Source: SLFH01 sp050486265 (GTDB lineage: Bacteria > Planctomycetota > Phycisphaerae > Phycisphaerales > UBA1924). From it: DNA of 64,000 nucleotides. Made by a program: the position numbers and the translations under genes. Location of the stretch: contig JBJHCY010000001.1 in assembly GCA_050486265.1 (NCBI GenBank), forward strand, positions 248,001-312,000, given 5' to 3'. Shown one piece after another: positions 1-8,559 of this stretch; the first letter of the stretch is position 1, and each line of letters opens with the position of its first letter. The notes under the pieces were generated by a model. That model had not been told where the DNA came from and searched no databases. It saw only the letters and a list, made by a program, of their open reading frames with translations.

Positions 1-3
1 GCC

Positions 4-1086
4 ATGAAAGTGGGTCTGGATCTTGAACAACTGCTCGCGCCGGTCTCGGAGGATCGTCCCTGCGGCGAGCACTTGGAGTACGACCCCGAGTTCATGGAGG
101 TGATGCGTCTCTCCCAGGGCGGGGGCTCTGGAGGGACTGTCGCCGGGGCCGAGGAGGAGCCCGAGGAGCCGAACTGGAAGGACATCCGTTCCAGAACACT
201 CGCGCTCTTGGAACGGACGCGGGACATCCGCCTCGGCGTGCTGCTGACGCTCTCTTCCCTCGAGACAGAAGGCGTCGCGGGCTTCCGGGACGGCCTCGGC
301 TACATCCGGGGCCTGATCGAGCGCCACTGGTCCTCGTTCTGGCCCCAGCTCGACGCCGAAGACAACAACGACCCGACCGAGCGGGTGATGGCCCTCGACC
401 CGTTCGCCAAAACGCCGGGAACCTTCGGCGATCCCTGGCGGGTGCTCGACCGGCTCCGCAACGCCCCCCTGACCAATTCCCGCCAGATCGGGCGGTTCAG
501 CCTGCGGGACATCATGATCGCCAGGGGCGAGCTCGCTCCGCCTGCCGAGAGCGAGGGCGGGTCCCCGGAGCCGAACCAGATCGGTGCGGCCTTCGCCGAC
601 ACCCCGGACGAAGACTTTCGCGGGGTGCTGGAGGCGGTCGATCAGTCGGTCGAACATTTCGACGCGATCGACCACCAGTTCACGGAGATGGTGGGGGCGG
701 GGCAGGCGACAGACCTTGTCGCCGCGAAAAAAGTGCTCCGGGACCTCCAGAAAGTGGTCCACGAGCAGCGCGACCTCCGCGACGGGACCGCCCCGTCGGA
801 TGGGGGCGAGGCCGGGGCGGCCGAGGGCGCGTCGCCTTCGGGCGGCGGTGGGTCAACGCCCCTGCGGGGGGAGATCGCCACGCGCCAGGATGTGCTCATG
901 GCGTTCGACAAGATCCTTCGTTACTATGAAAAGGCCGAGCCGGCCAGCCCGGTGCCGCTGCTGATCCAGCGGGCCCGCCGGATGGTCTCGATGTCGTTCA
1001 TCGAGATCATCCGGGACATGACGCCCGATTCGATGCCGGAGGTTGAGAAGATCACCGGCTTCAGGGACGAGCAGGGCGAGTCCTGA
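4..1086 (+). CDS. tssA: Type VI secretion protein TssA (ImpA family)
   Basis: Cytoplasmic cap or priming protein of the type VI secretion system; TssA proteins help start and coordinate tube and sheath assembly at the baseplate. The 360-residue product has an ImpA N-terminal region (residues about 8-130, with PVSEDRPCGEHLEYDP), a Gly/Ser-rich linker near 265-285, and a C-terminal block with FDKILRYYEKAEPASPVP, which matches the conserved end of short TssA/VasJ-type proteins. It starts 3 bases into the window, so its ribosome site and any genes before it cannot be seen. tssB follows after about 165 bases in the same direction. The family is clear; the sub-class of TssA is inferred from length only. 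Confidence 0.9.
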   Translation: MKVGLDLEQLLAPVSEDRPCGEHLEYDPEFMEVMRLSQGGGSGGTVAGAEEEPEEPNWKDIRSRTLALLERTRDIRLGVLLTLSSLETEGVAGFRDGLGYIRGLIERHWSSFWPQLDAEDNNDPTERVMALDPFAKTPGTFGDPWRVLDRLRNAPLTNSRQIGRFSLRDIMIARGELAPPAESEGGSPEPNQIGAAFADTPDEDFRGVLEAVDQSVEHFDAIDHQFTEMVGAGQATDLVAAKKVLRDLQKVVHEQRDLRDGTAPSDGGEAGAAEGASPSGGGGSTPLRGEIATRQDVLMAFDKILRYYEKAEPASPVPLLIQRARRMVSMSFIEIIRDMTPDSMPEVEKITGFRDEQGES

Positions 1087-1251
1087 GCGGGCGGTTCTCC
1101 GGGAGGGCGGGGCTCGGGTTGTTGTGGGCAGCCCCCGGCGTGATCGCCCCGGGCGCAGGCAAATCGCGAAGGGAGCCGGCCCGTCGTCCGTATGTCCGGG
1201 CCCAGGCGTTCGAACGGTCTCCGACGGGACCGTGAACTTAGGAGTCGGCAG

Positions 1252-1782
1252 ATGGCCAAAGCGAGCAGTCAGAAATTTATCGCGCGGAACCGTGCGCCCC
1301 GCGTCCAGATCGAGTACGACCTGGAGCTTTACGGGGCCGAGAAGAAGATCAACCTTCCGTTCGTCATGGGCGTGATGGCCGATCTCTCGGGCAAGAACGC
1401 CGGCGAGCTCCCGGGCGTCGCCGACCGCAAGTTCCTCGAGATCGATGTGGACAATTTCGACGAGCGTCTGAAGTCGTCGAGGCCGAGGGTCGCCTTCCAG
1501 GTGCCCAACACCCTGACGGGCGAGGGCAACATCGCCGTCGATCTCACCTTCGAGAGCATGGACGACTTCACGCCCGCCGCGATCGCCCGCAAGGTCGAGC
1601 CGCTGCGCAAGCTGCTGGAGACCCGCACCCAGCTCTCGAACCTGATGTCGTACATGGACGGCAAGTCCGGCGCCGAGGAGCTCTTGCAGAAGGTGCTGCA
1701 GAACCCCGAATTGCTCCAGGCCCTGGGCAGCAAGGCGGCGCCCGCCGGCGGCGACGCGCCCGCTTCAGAGGGAGGTGAGTGA
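1252..1782 (+). CDS. tssB: Type VI contractile sheath small subunit TssB (VipA)
   Basis: Small sheath subunit that co-assembles with TssC into the contractile cylinder around the Hcp tube. The 176-residue product shows the family opening QKFIARNRAPRVQIEYDLE, followed by LPFVMGVMADLSG. An upstream in-frame start exists at 1192, but the ATG at 1252 has GGAG 7 bases before it (1241-1244) and gives the normal family start, so it was preferred. The stop codon overlaps the tssC start (TGATG), a sign of translational coupling that fits a 1:1 sheath. The C-terminal tail (about residues 160-176) is Ala/Gly/Glu rich. Confidence 0.95.
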   Translation: MAKASSQKFIARNRAPRVQIEYDLELYGAEKKINLPFVMGVMADLSGKNAGELPGVADRKFLEIDVDNFDERLKSSRPRVAFQVPNTLTGEGNIAVDLTFESMDDFTPAAIARKVEPLRKLLETRTQLSNLMSYMDGKSGAEELLQKVLQNPELLQALGSKAAPAGGDAPASEGGE

Positions 1783-3275
1783 TGGCGGACCAGCAGCAGA
1801 ACCTGCAGTCTTTGTCCGAGGTGCAGTTCGAGGAGAATCCCTTCAGCGACCTCCTGACCAAGGAGTTCAAGCCCAAGAGCGACGAGCAGGCCGACGCGAT
1901 CGCCGCCGGCGTGACCACCCTGGCCGCCCAGGCCCTGGCCGAGACGGCCCTCGTCTCCGACGATGTCATCAAGACGATCGAGGGGATGATCGCCGAGATC
2001 GACAAGCGGATGTCGCAGCAGCTCAACGAGATCCTGCACCACGACGACTTCCAGCAGCTCGAAGGCTCGTGGCGCGGGCTTCACTATCTCGTCAACAACA
2101 CCGAGACCGACGAGACTCTCAAGATCCGCGTCTTGAACATCGGGAAGAAGGATCTCTCAAAGACCCTCAAGAGGTACAAGGGCACCGCCTGGGACCAATC
2201 GCCCATCTTCAAGAAGATGTACGAGGAAGAGTTCGGCACGCCCGGCGGCGAGCCCTACGGCTGCCTCATCGGCGACTACTACTTCGACCACTCTCCGCCC
2301 GATGTCGAGCTGCTGAGCGGGATGGCGCAGATCGCCGCGGCGGCCCACGCCCCGTTCATCAGCGGGACAGCGCCCAAGCTGCTCAACATGGACTCCTGGC
2401 AGGAACTGGCCAACCCCCGCGACCTGACGAAGATCTTCCAGACCGCCGAGTACGCCTCGTGGCGTTCGCTCCGCGAGAGCGAGGACAGCCGCTATGTCGG
2501 TCTCGCCATGCCCCGCGTGCTCTCACGCCTGCCCTACGGGCCCGACACCGAGCCGGTCGAGGAGTTCAACTTCGTCGAGGACACCGGCTCGGCCGACCAC
2601 AACAAGTACACCTGGATGAACGCCGCCTACGCCATGGGCGTCAATGTCAACAGGGCCTTTAAGCTCTACGGATGGTGCACCCGCATCCGCGGCGTCGAGT
2701 CCGGAGGCATGGTCGAGGGCCTGCCCGTCCACACCTTCCCGACCGACGACGGCGGCGTGGACATGAAGTGCCCGACCGAGATCGCGATCACAGACCGGCG
2801 AGAGGCCGAGCTGGCCAAGAACGGCATGATGCCCCTCAGCCACTGGAAGAACACCGACTACGCCGTCTTCGTCGGCGCCCAGAGCCTCCACAAACCCGCC
2901 GAGTACGACGACCCGGACGCGACGGCGAACGCCAACCTCGGCGCCCGCCTGCCCTACCTGTTCTCGACCTGCCGCTTCGCCCACTACCTCAAGTGCATCG
3001 TTCGGGACAAAATCGGGTCGTTCAAGGAGCGCGAGGACATGTCCAGCTGGCTCAACAGCTGGGTCACCCAGTATGTCACGACCGACCCGACCGCGTCGGA
3101 GGATGTCAAGGCCCGCTACCCGCTCGCGGCCGCGGAAGTCGTCGTCGATGATGTCGAGGGCAACCCCGGCTACTACAGCGCGAAATTTTTCCTCCGTCCT
3201 CATTACCAGCTCGAGGGGCTGACCGCCTCTCTTCGGTTGGTCTCCAAGCTCCCAAGCCAGAAGGGCGGGGGCTGA
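1782..3275 (+). CDS. tssC: Type VI contractile sheath large subunit TssC (VipB)
   Basis: Large sheath subunit; with TssB it forms the cytoplasmic sheath whose contraction drives the Hcp tube out of the cell. The 497 residues are the usual family length. Recognisable blocks are LEGSWRGLHYLVNNTETDE in the N-terminal third, the GEPYGCLIGDYYFDH segment near residues 150-165, and the C-terminal FLRPHYQLEGLTASLRLVSK strand. GGAGG at 1771-1775 is 6 bases from the ATG at 1782; a GTG three bases earlier is too close to that site. The gene overlaps tssB by one base. Confidence 0.96.
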   Translation: MADQQQNLQSLSEVQFEENPFSDLLTKEFKPKSDEQADAIAAGVTTLAAQALAETALVSDDVIKTIEGMIAEIDKRMSQQLNEILHHDDFQQLEGSWRGLHYLVNNTETDETLKIRVLNIGKKDLSKTLKRYKGTAWDQSPIFKKMYEEEFGTPGGEPYGCLIGDYYFDHSPPDVELLSGMAQIAAAAHAPFISGTAPKLLNMDSWQELANPRDLTKIFQTAEYASWRSLRESEDSRYVGLAMPRVLSRLPYGPDTEPVEEFNFVEDTGSADHNKYTWMNAAYAMGVNVNRAFKLYGWCTRIRGVESGGMVEGLPVHTFPTDDGGVDMKCPTEIAITDRREAELAKNGMMPLSHWKNTDYAVFVGAQSLHKPAEYDDPDATANANLGARLPYLFSTCRFAHYLKCIVRDKIGSFKEREDMSSWLNSWVTQYVTTDPTASEDVKARYPLAAAEVVVDDVEGNPGYYSAKFFLRPHYQLEGLTASLRLVSKLPSQKGGG

Positions 3276-3405
3276 CGGGAGGCACGGCCCGGCGGCGGGC
3301 CGGAAGCACGCACAGTCAGGATCCTGCGTCGGCCAGCGGGGCCGACCGAGGGGAACAACGGCGACACCCAGCTGATACCAGCGGCACTGTCCAGAGGAGC
3401 ACACC

Positions 3406-3903
3406 ATGGCGTTCGACGCGTTTCTGAAGATCGACGGCATCGAGGGCGAGAGCACAGACACCAAGCACCAGAAATGGATCGAGGTTCTGTCCTACAGCCA
3501 CGGGGTGATGCAGCGCCCAAGCGGGTCTTCGAGCTCGGGCGGCGGCCGCTCGGCCGAGCGCTGCGACCACTCCGATTTCTCCATCGTCAAGACCCTTGAC
3601 AAGGCCTCGCCCAAGCTGAACCTCGCGTGCTGCAACGGCTCGCACATCAAGACCATCGAGTTCCAGCTCTGCCGCGCCACCGGCGACAAGCAGCCCTACA
3701 TGCATTACAAGCTCGAGGATGTGATCGTCTCGTCGGTCCGCCCCGGCGGGTCCTCACAGGGCGGGGAGGCCCTCCCCCTCGAAGAGGTCTCGTTCAACTA
3801 CGGCAAGATCACCTGGACCTACACCGAGATCGACCACAAGACCGGCAAGTCGTCGGGCAAGGTCGAGGCGAACTGGAGCGTCGTCGAGAACAAGGGCGAC
3901 TGA
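3406..3903 (+). CDS. hcp: Type VI tube protein Hcp (TssD)
   Basis: Forms the hexameric-ring inner tube that is pushed through the contracting sheath and can carry small effectors in its lumen. The 165-residue product has the standard opening MAFDAFLKIDGIEGES, then IEVLSYSHGV, and the VSFNYGKITWTYTEID strand near the C terminus. AGAGGAG 5-12 bases before the ATG gives a strong start. A 130-base gap separates it from tssC and a GC-rich hairpin follows it, so hcp may be expressed at a different level from its neighbours, as is usual for this abundant subunit. Confidence 0.96.
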   Translation: MAFDAFLKIDGIEGESTDTKHQKWIEVLSYSHGVMQRPSGSSSSGGGRSAERCDHSDFSIVKTLDKASPKLNLACCNGSHIKTIEFQLCRATGDKQPYMHYKLEDVIVSSVRPGGSSQGGEALPLEEVSFNYGKITWTYTEIDHKTGKSSGKVEANWSVVENKGD

Positions 3904-3939
3904 GCCCCTCGTCCGCTCCGGAATCGATCCAGTCTCCAC

Positions 3940-3967
3940 GCGGGCGGGTCCGTCAGGGCCCGCCCGC
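3940..3967 (+). terminator. GC-rich hairpin downstream of hcp, possible terminator
   Basis: Twelve-base arms, GCGGGCGGGTCC at 3940-3951 and GGGCCCGCCCGC at 3956-3967, pair with one G-U and leave a GTCA loop. It lies 37 bases after the hcp stop. The following TTCGCGTTCC is only weakly T-rich, so it may attenuate rather than fully stop transcription. Confidence 0.5.
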
Positions 3968-3990
3968 TTCGCGTTCCATGGGCCGGCATC

Positions 3991-3999
3991 TGGTATAAA
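3991..3999 (+). promoter_or_regulatory. Extended -10 promoter element for tagJ-tssEFG
   Basis: TGGTATAAA matches an extended -10 (TGn-TATAAT) with one mismatch in the hexamer. It sits just after the hcp hairpin and 44 bases before the tagJ ATG. No good -35 was seen. Inferred from sequence alone. Confidence 0.4.
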
Positions 4000-4043
4000 T
4001 ACCCGTGAGGCGCGCCCGACTCGGGCGAGGAGGAGCCAGCACC

Positions 4044-4883
4044 ATGACCGCCCAGAGCCCCGCATCTCCCGAGTCGCTCGTCAAAGAGGGCAAACTCGAC
4101 GAGGCGATCGACGCCGCCAAGGAACTCGTCCGCAAGGACCCCGCCAAGGCCGAGTACCGCGTCTCGCTCTTCCAGCTCTTCGCCATCGCCGGAGACTGGG
4201 CCCGCTCGCTCAACCAGCTCAATGTCGCCGCCGAGCTCGACCCGGGCGCCTCGATGATGGCCCAGGTCTGCGGGCCGGCCCTCCAGGCCGAGGGGTTCCG
4301 GCGCGAGGTGTTCAGCGGCAAGCGATCGCCGATGATCTTCGGGGAGCCGCCCGAGTGGATCGGGCTGGCGATCGAGGCGGTCCGACTGCTCGCCTCGGGC
4401 CACCCCGAGAAGGCGGCGGGGGCCAGGGCACAGTGGCTGGAGAAGGCCGAGGCGGTCCCCGGAGCGATCGACGACGAGCCGTTCGCGTGGCTCGCCGACG
4501 CCGACGACCGGATGGGCCCCGTGCTGGAGGCGTTGATCGACGGCAAGTACTTCTGGGTCCCAATGTCCCGGATCGCCTCGATCCAGATCGAGCCCCCGAC
4601 GGACCTGCGTGACATGGTCTGGACGCCCGCGACGCTCCAGTGGACGACCGGCGCGTCGAGCGTCGCCCTGCTCTTTTCCCGCTACCCGGGCAGCGAGTTG
4701 GCGAGCGATCCTCTGATCCGACTGGGCCGCAAGACCGAGTGGAACGACCAGGGCTCAGGGTTCTTCACCGGCCTCGGCCAGCGCGAGTTCGCCACCGACG
4801 CCGGCGAGCACGCCCTGCTGCAGACGCGTTCGGTCCGGTTCGACCACCCCGGCGTGAAGGCGGAGGCGTCGTCCGGTGGCTGA
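4044..4883 (+). CDS. tagJ: Type VI accessory protein TagJ (ImpE family)
   Basis: ImpE/SciE-type accessory protein; characterised members bind the sheath subunit TssB and are thought to tune sheath recycling by ClpV. The 279-residue product starts with TPR-like helices (VKEGKLDEAIDAAKELVRKD, about residues 12-60). A mixed ImpE C-terminal domain follows, with KYFWVPMSRIASIQIEPP near residues 170-190 and WTPATLQW. A GTG at 4005 is in frame, but the ATG at 4044 has a GGAGGAG site in front and gives the usual N terminus. It overlaps tssE by 8 bases, placing it in the baseplate operon. Confidence 0.88.
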   Translation: MTAQSPASPESLVKEGKLDEAIDAAKELVRKDPAKAEYRVSLFQLFAIAGDWARSLNQLNVAAELDPGASMMAQVCGPALQAEGFRREVFSGKRSPMIFGEPPEWIGLAIEAVRLLASGHPEKAAGARAQWLEKAEAVPGAIDDEPFAWLADADDRMGPVLEALIDGKYFWVPMSRIASIQIEPPTDLRDMVWTPATLQWTTGASSVALLFSRYPGSELASDPLIRLGRKTEWNDQGSGFFTGLGQREFATDAGEHALLQTRSVRFDHPGVKAEASSGG

Positions 4884-5382
4884 GCTCACGCCCAGCGAAC
4901 GCCTGCAGCCCTGCCTGCTGGACCGACTGACCGACGACGAGCCGCAGAGCGCCGTCGAGAGCCGCGACAAGCGGGTCTTCTCCGTTCGTCAGCTGCGCGA
5001 GGCGGTGCTCCGCGATGTGGCGTGGCTGATGAACGCGCCCAACAAGGAGCGGACCGGCGAGTACGACGAGTTCCCCCTGGCTCGCGCCAGCGTGCTCAAC
5101 TTCGGCCTGCCCGATCTGACGGGCCTGACCGCCTCGGCGGTCAAGTCCGGCGAGCTGGAGAGGCTGGTGCGTGAGGCGATCGAGCGGTTCGAGCCGCGGA
5201 TCCTGCCCGGCTCGCTCAGCGTGCGCTTCCTCGCGTCCGACGACCAGGGCGGGTACAACACGCTTGGGCTGGAGATCTCCGGCGACATGTGGGCCCAGCC
5301 CGTGCCCGAGCAGCTGTTCCTCAAGACCGAGGTCGACCTCGAGACCGGGCAGTGCTCGCTGACGGAAGCGCCGCATGGATAA
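4876..5382 (+). CDS. tssE: Type VI baseplate subunit TssE (gp25-like)
   Basis: Baseplate wedge component related to phage T4 gp25; it helps start sheath polymerisation. The 168-residue product has LQPCLLDRLTDDEP near the N terminus, LREAVLRDVAWLMN, and the gp25 signature around RILPGSLSVRFLASD in the second half. It starts with GTG inside the end of tagJ (8-base overlap), and its own end overlaps tssF by 8 bases, so tagJ-E-F-G form a tightly coupled block. Confidence 0.92.
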   Translation: MAELTPSERLQPCLLDRLTDDEPQSAVESRDKRVFSVRQLREAVLRDVAWLMNAPNKERTGEYDEFPLARASVLNFGLPDLTGLTASAVKSGELERLVREAIERFEPRILPGSLSVRFLASDDQGGYNTLGLEISGDMWAQPVPEQLFLKTEVDLETGQCSLTEAPHG

Positions 5383-7252
5383 GCGCCTGCTGCGCCTGTA
5401 CGAGCGTGAGCTCCGCCACCTCCGCGAGAGCGCCGCGGAGTTCGCGTCGGAGTATCCAAAGATCGCGGGGCGCCTGGGCCTGAGCGATCTGGAGTGCTCC
5501 GACCCGTATGTCGAGCGGCTGCTCGAAGGCTTCGCGTACCTCGCGGCGCGCGTGCAGCTCAAGCTCGACGCCCACTTCCCGCGTATCACCCAGCACCTGC
5601 TCGAGAGCGTGTACCCGCACTACCTTGCGCCGACGCCCTCGATGTGCGTCGTCCGCTACGAGCCGGACCTCAACGAGGCGGCGCTGGCGGGAGGGGTGCT
5701 CGTGCCGCGGGGCACGCCGATGCGCAGCATCCTCGGACGGGGCGACCGCACGCCCTGCGAGTACCGCTCGGCGCACGATGTCCGTCTGCTGCCGATCAGG
5801 CTGGAGGAGGCGAGTTACCACACGCGCGATGTCGGCTCGCTCGACCTCCCGCCGGAGCTCTCTGGGCGAAACGCGCCAAAGGCGGCGCTCCGTCTGAAGT
5901 TCAGAGCGACCGCGAGCCTGACCTTCGCCGAGATCGACCTCGACCGGCTCGATCTGTATCTGCTGGGCACGGACCAGACGCCGACCCGCCTGTACGAGCA
6001 GATCTTCGCACACAGGACCGGCGTTCTGGTGCGCCCGCCCGAGCGGCCCCCGGAATTCACCGAGCTGCTGCCCGCCTCGTCGATCCGCCAGCTCGGGTTT
6101 GACGACGCCGAGTCGCTTCTGCCCGTCACCGCCAGGTCGTTCCAGGGCTACCGGCTGTTGCAGGAGTACTTCGCCTTCCCCCAGCGGTTCAGCTTCGTGC
6201 GGCTGTCGGGGCTCGGCGAGGCCGTCAACAGGTGCCGGGGCTCGGAGCTGGAGGTGATCGTCCTGCTCGACGCCGACGACCCCGAACTCGACGGGGCGGT
6301 CGAGCCGGACAACTTCGCGTTGTTCTGCACGCCCGCGATCAACCTCTTCCCACGACGCACCGACCGCATCCACATCGACGAGTACCGCCACGAGTTCCAT
6401 GTCGTCCCCGACCGCACACGCCCGGCGGACTTCGAGGTCCACCAGGTGCTCTCGGTCGAGGGCTACGGCAGCGGGGGGGCGCAGGCGATCGAGTTCAAGC
6501 CGTTCTACGCCGCGAGCGAGTTCGACGAGGGGGGCGGGGCCTTCTTCTCGACCAACCGGCGTCCGCGCACACTCACCGGCCAGGAACGCAGAACCGGGCG
6601 GAAGACCAGCTACACCGGCAGCGAGGTCTTTGTTTCGCTGGTCGACGCGACCAACGCGCCCTTCCGCAGCGACCTCCGCCAGCTCGGCGTCGAGACACTG
6701 TGCACCAACCGCCACCTCCCGCTGCGGATGCCGCTGGGCGCAGGCAGGACCGATTTCACCGCAGAGACCGGGCCCGCGGTGCGCTCGATCCGCGTGCTGA
6801 CCGGCCCGACCTCGCCCCGCCCGAGCTTCGCGGAGGGGGAGACGGCGTGGAGGCTGATCAGCCACCTCTCCCTGAACTACCTCTCGCTCGTCGACGAGGA
6901 CCACGCACGAGGCGCGACCGCCCTGCGCGACCTCCTGAAGCTCTACGGCGACGCGACCAGCCCCGTCATGCGCAAGCAGGTCGAGGGCGTGCGTTCGGTC
7001 TCGGCGACGCCGATCACACGGCGAGTCAAAACACCCGGCCCGATCTCTTTCGCCAGGGGCCTGGAGGTGTCGCTGACGCTGGAGGACGCGTCGTTCGAGG
7101 GCACGGGGATCTTCGTGCTCGGGGCGGTGATGGAGCGGTTCTTTGCGAAGTATGTCTCGATCAATTCCTTTACCGAGACCGTCGTCCGTTCGGCGGAACG
7201 GGGGCAGGTGATCCGATGGCCGGCGCGGACAGGACAGCGGGCGATTCTCTGA
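5375..7252 (+). CDS. tssF: Type VI baseplate subunit TssF
   Basis: Large baseplate wedge subunit which, with TssG, TssE and TssK, surrounds the VgrG spike. The 625-residue length is typical. The N terminus RLLRLYERELRHLRESAAEF is the TssF family hallmark, followed by YPKIAGRL and a predicted beta-rich body. It overlaps tssE by 8 bases and tssG by 37 bases. Confidence 0.95.
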   Translation: MDKRLLRLYERELRHLRESAAEFASEYPKIAGRLGLSDLECSDPYVERLLEGFAYLAARVQLKLDAHFPRITQHLLESVYPHYLAPTPSMCVVRYEPDLNEAALAGGVLVPRGTPMRSILGRGDRTPCEYRSAHDVRLLPIRLEEASYHTRDVGSLDLPPELSGRNAPKAALRLKFRATASLTFAEIDLDRLDLYLLGTDQTPTRLYEQIFAHRTGVLVRPPERPPEFTELLPASSIRQLGFDDAESLLPVTARSFQGYRLLQEYFAFPQRFSFVRLSGLGEAVNRCRGSELEVIVLLDADDPELDGAVEPDNFALFCTPAINLFPRRTDRIHIDEYRHEFHVVPDRTRPADFEVHQVLSVEGYGSGGAQAIEFKPFYAASEFDEGGGAFFSTNRRPRTLTGQERRTGRKTSYTGSEVFVSLVDATNAPFRSDLRQLGVETLCTNRHLPLRMPLGAGRTDFTAETGPAVRSIRVLTGPTSPRPSFAEGETAWRLISHLSLNYLSLVDEDHARGATALRDLLKLYGDATSPVMRKQVEGVRSVSATPITRRVKTPGPISFARGLEVSLTLEDASFEGTGIFVLGAVMERFFAKYVSINSFTETVVRSAERGQVIRWPARTGQRAIL

Positions 7253-8409
7253 CTCCCCGTCAGATCGCCGAGCTCCGCGCCAAGGTGGAGCGTGGCGAGC
7301 TCGACCCCTCGGCCCTCGGCGCCCCGGCGCAGGAGACCGAGGAGCTCTCGCCCGAGGAGGTGTTCGAGCGGTCGATCGCCTCGTGGAGGGCCGAGCCCGG
7401 GGCGGCCGACCCCCGCCTGGTCGAACTCGTGCGCGAGCTGGCCGCCAAGCCCTACAGCAGGGGCTTTTACGACACCCTCCGCCTGATCCAGTGCATCTGC
7501 AGCGACAAGCCACGACTGGGCGACTCGGTGGGCGTCCGACAGGACCCGGTCCGCCTGGGGCAGCGGGCGTCGCTCCGCTTTGAGCCCTCGTCGCTGGCGG
7601 GGTTTCTGCCCGCCAGGGGGTCCCGTCCGCCCCGCCTGCTCGCCTCGGGGTTCGGGCTCATGGGGCCCAACGGGCCGATGCCCCTGCACTTCACGCAGTA
7701 TGTGCTCGACCGCCAGCTCCACGCCAAGGACCACACCCTCGCCCGGTTCCTGGACATCTTCCACCACCGGGCGGCGAGCCTCTTCTTCAAGGCGTGGGCG
7801 CTCAACGAGCCGACCGTCGAGCACGACCGGCCGAACGCGGATCGTTTCGCCTTCTACATCGCCAGCCTGATCGGCCTGGCCGGCGAGCACATGCGGGGCC
7901 GCGACGCCCTGCCCGACAACGCCAAGCTCCACTACGCCGGGCGCCAGATCAACCACACCCGCGACGCCGAGGGGCTCGAAGCGATCGTGAAGGACTATTT
8001 CAGGGTGCCCTGCCGCCTGGAGCAGTTTGTCGGCCAGTGGCTGGAGCTCCCCGACGATGCAAGGAGCCGGCTGGGCGAGTCGCCCGAGACCGGGACGCTC
8101 GGGGTCTCGACCATCGTCGGGTCGAGCGTCTGGGATGTGCAGCAGCGGTTCCGGTTGGTGCTCGGGCCGATGGATCTGAAGACCTATCTGCGGTTCCTCC
8201 CCGGTGGCGGGGGGTTCGAGCGTCTGTCGGCCTGGGTCCGCAGCTACGCCGGGTTCGAGTACACCTGGGACGCGCGCCTGATCCTCCAGAAAGAGGAGGT
8301 TCCGGGCACGGCCCTCGGCGGGGGGACCAGGCTCGGCTGGACGAGTTGGATTAAGAGCGGGCCGGTCCCCAAGGACGCCGACTCGCTGGTGCTCAGGCCG
8401 CCGGCCTGA
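7216..8409 (+). CDS. tssG: Type VI baseplate subunit TssG
   Basis: Baseplate wedge partner of TssF. The reading frame is open far upstream inside tssF, but the ATG at 7216 gives a 397-residue product and a 37-base overlap with tssF, typical for this pair. After about 60 charged N-terminal residues comes the family core: YDTLRLIQCICSDKPRLGDS, GLMGPNGPMPLHFTQYV, RFLDIFHHRAASLFFKAW and, near the end, FLPGGGGFERLSAWVRSY. The N-terminal extension is longer than in many TssG proteins, which usually begin near the FDTLRLI motif. Confidence 0.93.
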   Translation: MAGADRTAGDSLTPRQIAELRAKVERGELDPSALGAPAQETEELSPEEVFERSIASWRAEPGAADPRLVELVRELAAKPYSRGFYDTLRLIQCICSDKPRLGDSVGVRQDPVRLGQRASLRFEPSSLAGFLPARGSRPPRLLASGFGLMGPNGPMPLHFTQYVLDRQLHAKDHTLARFLDIFHHRAASLFFKAWALNEPTVEHDRPNADRFAFYIASLIGLAGEHMRGRDALPDNAKLHYAGRQINHTRDAEGLEAIVKDYFRVPCRLEQFVGQWLELPDDARSRLGESPETGTLGVSTIVGSSVWDVQQRFRLVLGPMDLKTYLRFLPGGGGFERLSAWVRSYAGFEYTWDARLILQKEEVPGTALGGGTRLGWTSWIKSGPVPKDADSLVLRPPA

Positions 8410-8451
8410 GGCGGACCCCCGGAGAGGTTTTCAGCGGGGGCGAGCATCGGG

Positions 8452-8457
8452 TATCTT
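8452..8457 (+). promoter_or_regulatory. -10-like element upstream of clpV
   Basis: TATCTT in the context GGTATCTTG lies 102 bases before the clpV ATG. The same GGTATCTTGnT context recurs upstream of the amylase gene at 61257. No clear -35 was seen. Low-confidence promoter call. Confidence 0.3.
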
Positions 8458-8500
8458 GCTGGTGTATCGCGGCACGCCCGACAACGCCAACGAAGGAGGG

Positions 8501-8525
8501 CTCCGCCGGCCTGTCGCCGGCGGAG
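8501..8525 (+). promoter_or_regulatory. Stable hairpin in the clpV leader
   Basis: CTCCGCCGGC (8501-8510) and GCCGGCGGAG (8516-8525) are perfect 10-base arms around a CTGTC loop. It lies between the tssG stop and the clpV ATG, 34 bases upstream of that ATG, and no T-run follows. It could be a processing or stability element, or could adjust expression of the recycling ATPase relative to the structural genes. Confidence 0.4.
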
Positions 8526-8559
8526 GGGCGCACGATCACGAGCAGGGGAGAAACGCCAG

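Noticed and set aside
4005..4043. GTG at 4005, five bases after TATAAA, as a leaderless tagJ start
   Set aside because: The ATG at 4044 has a strong GGAGGAG site and gives the family N terminus; leaderless GTG starts are also less common.
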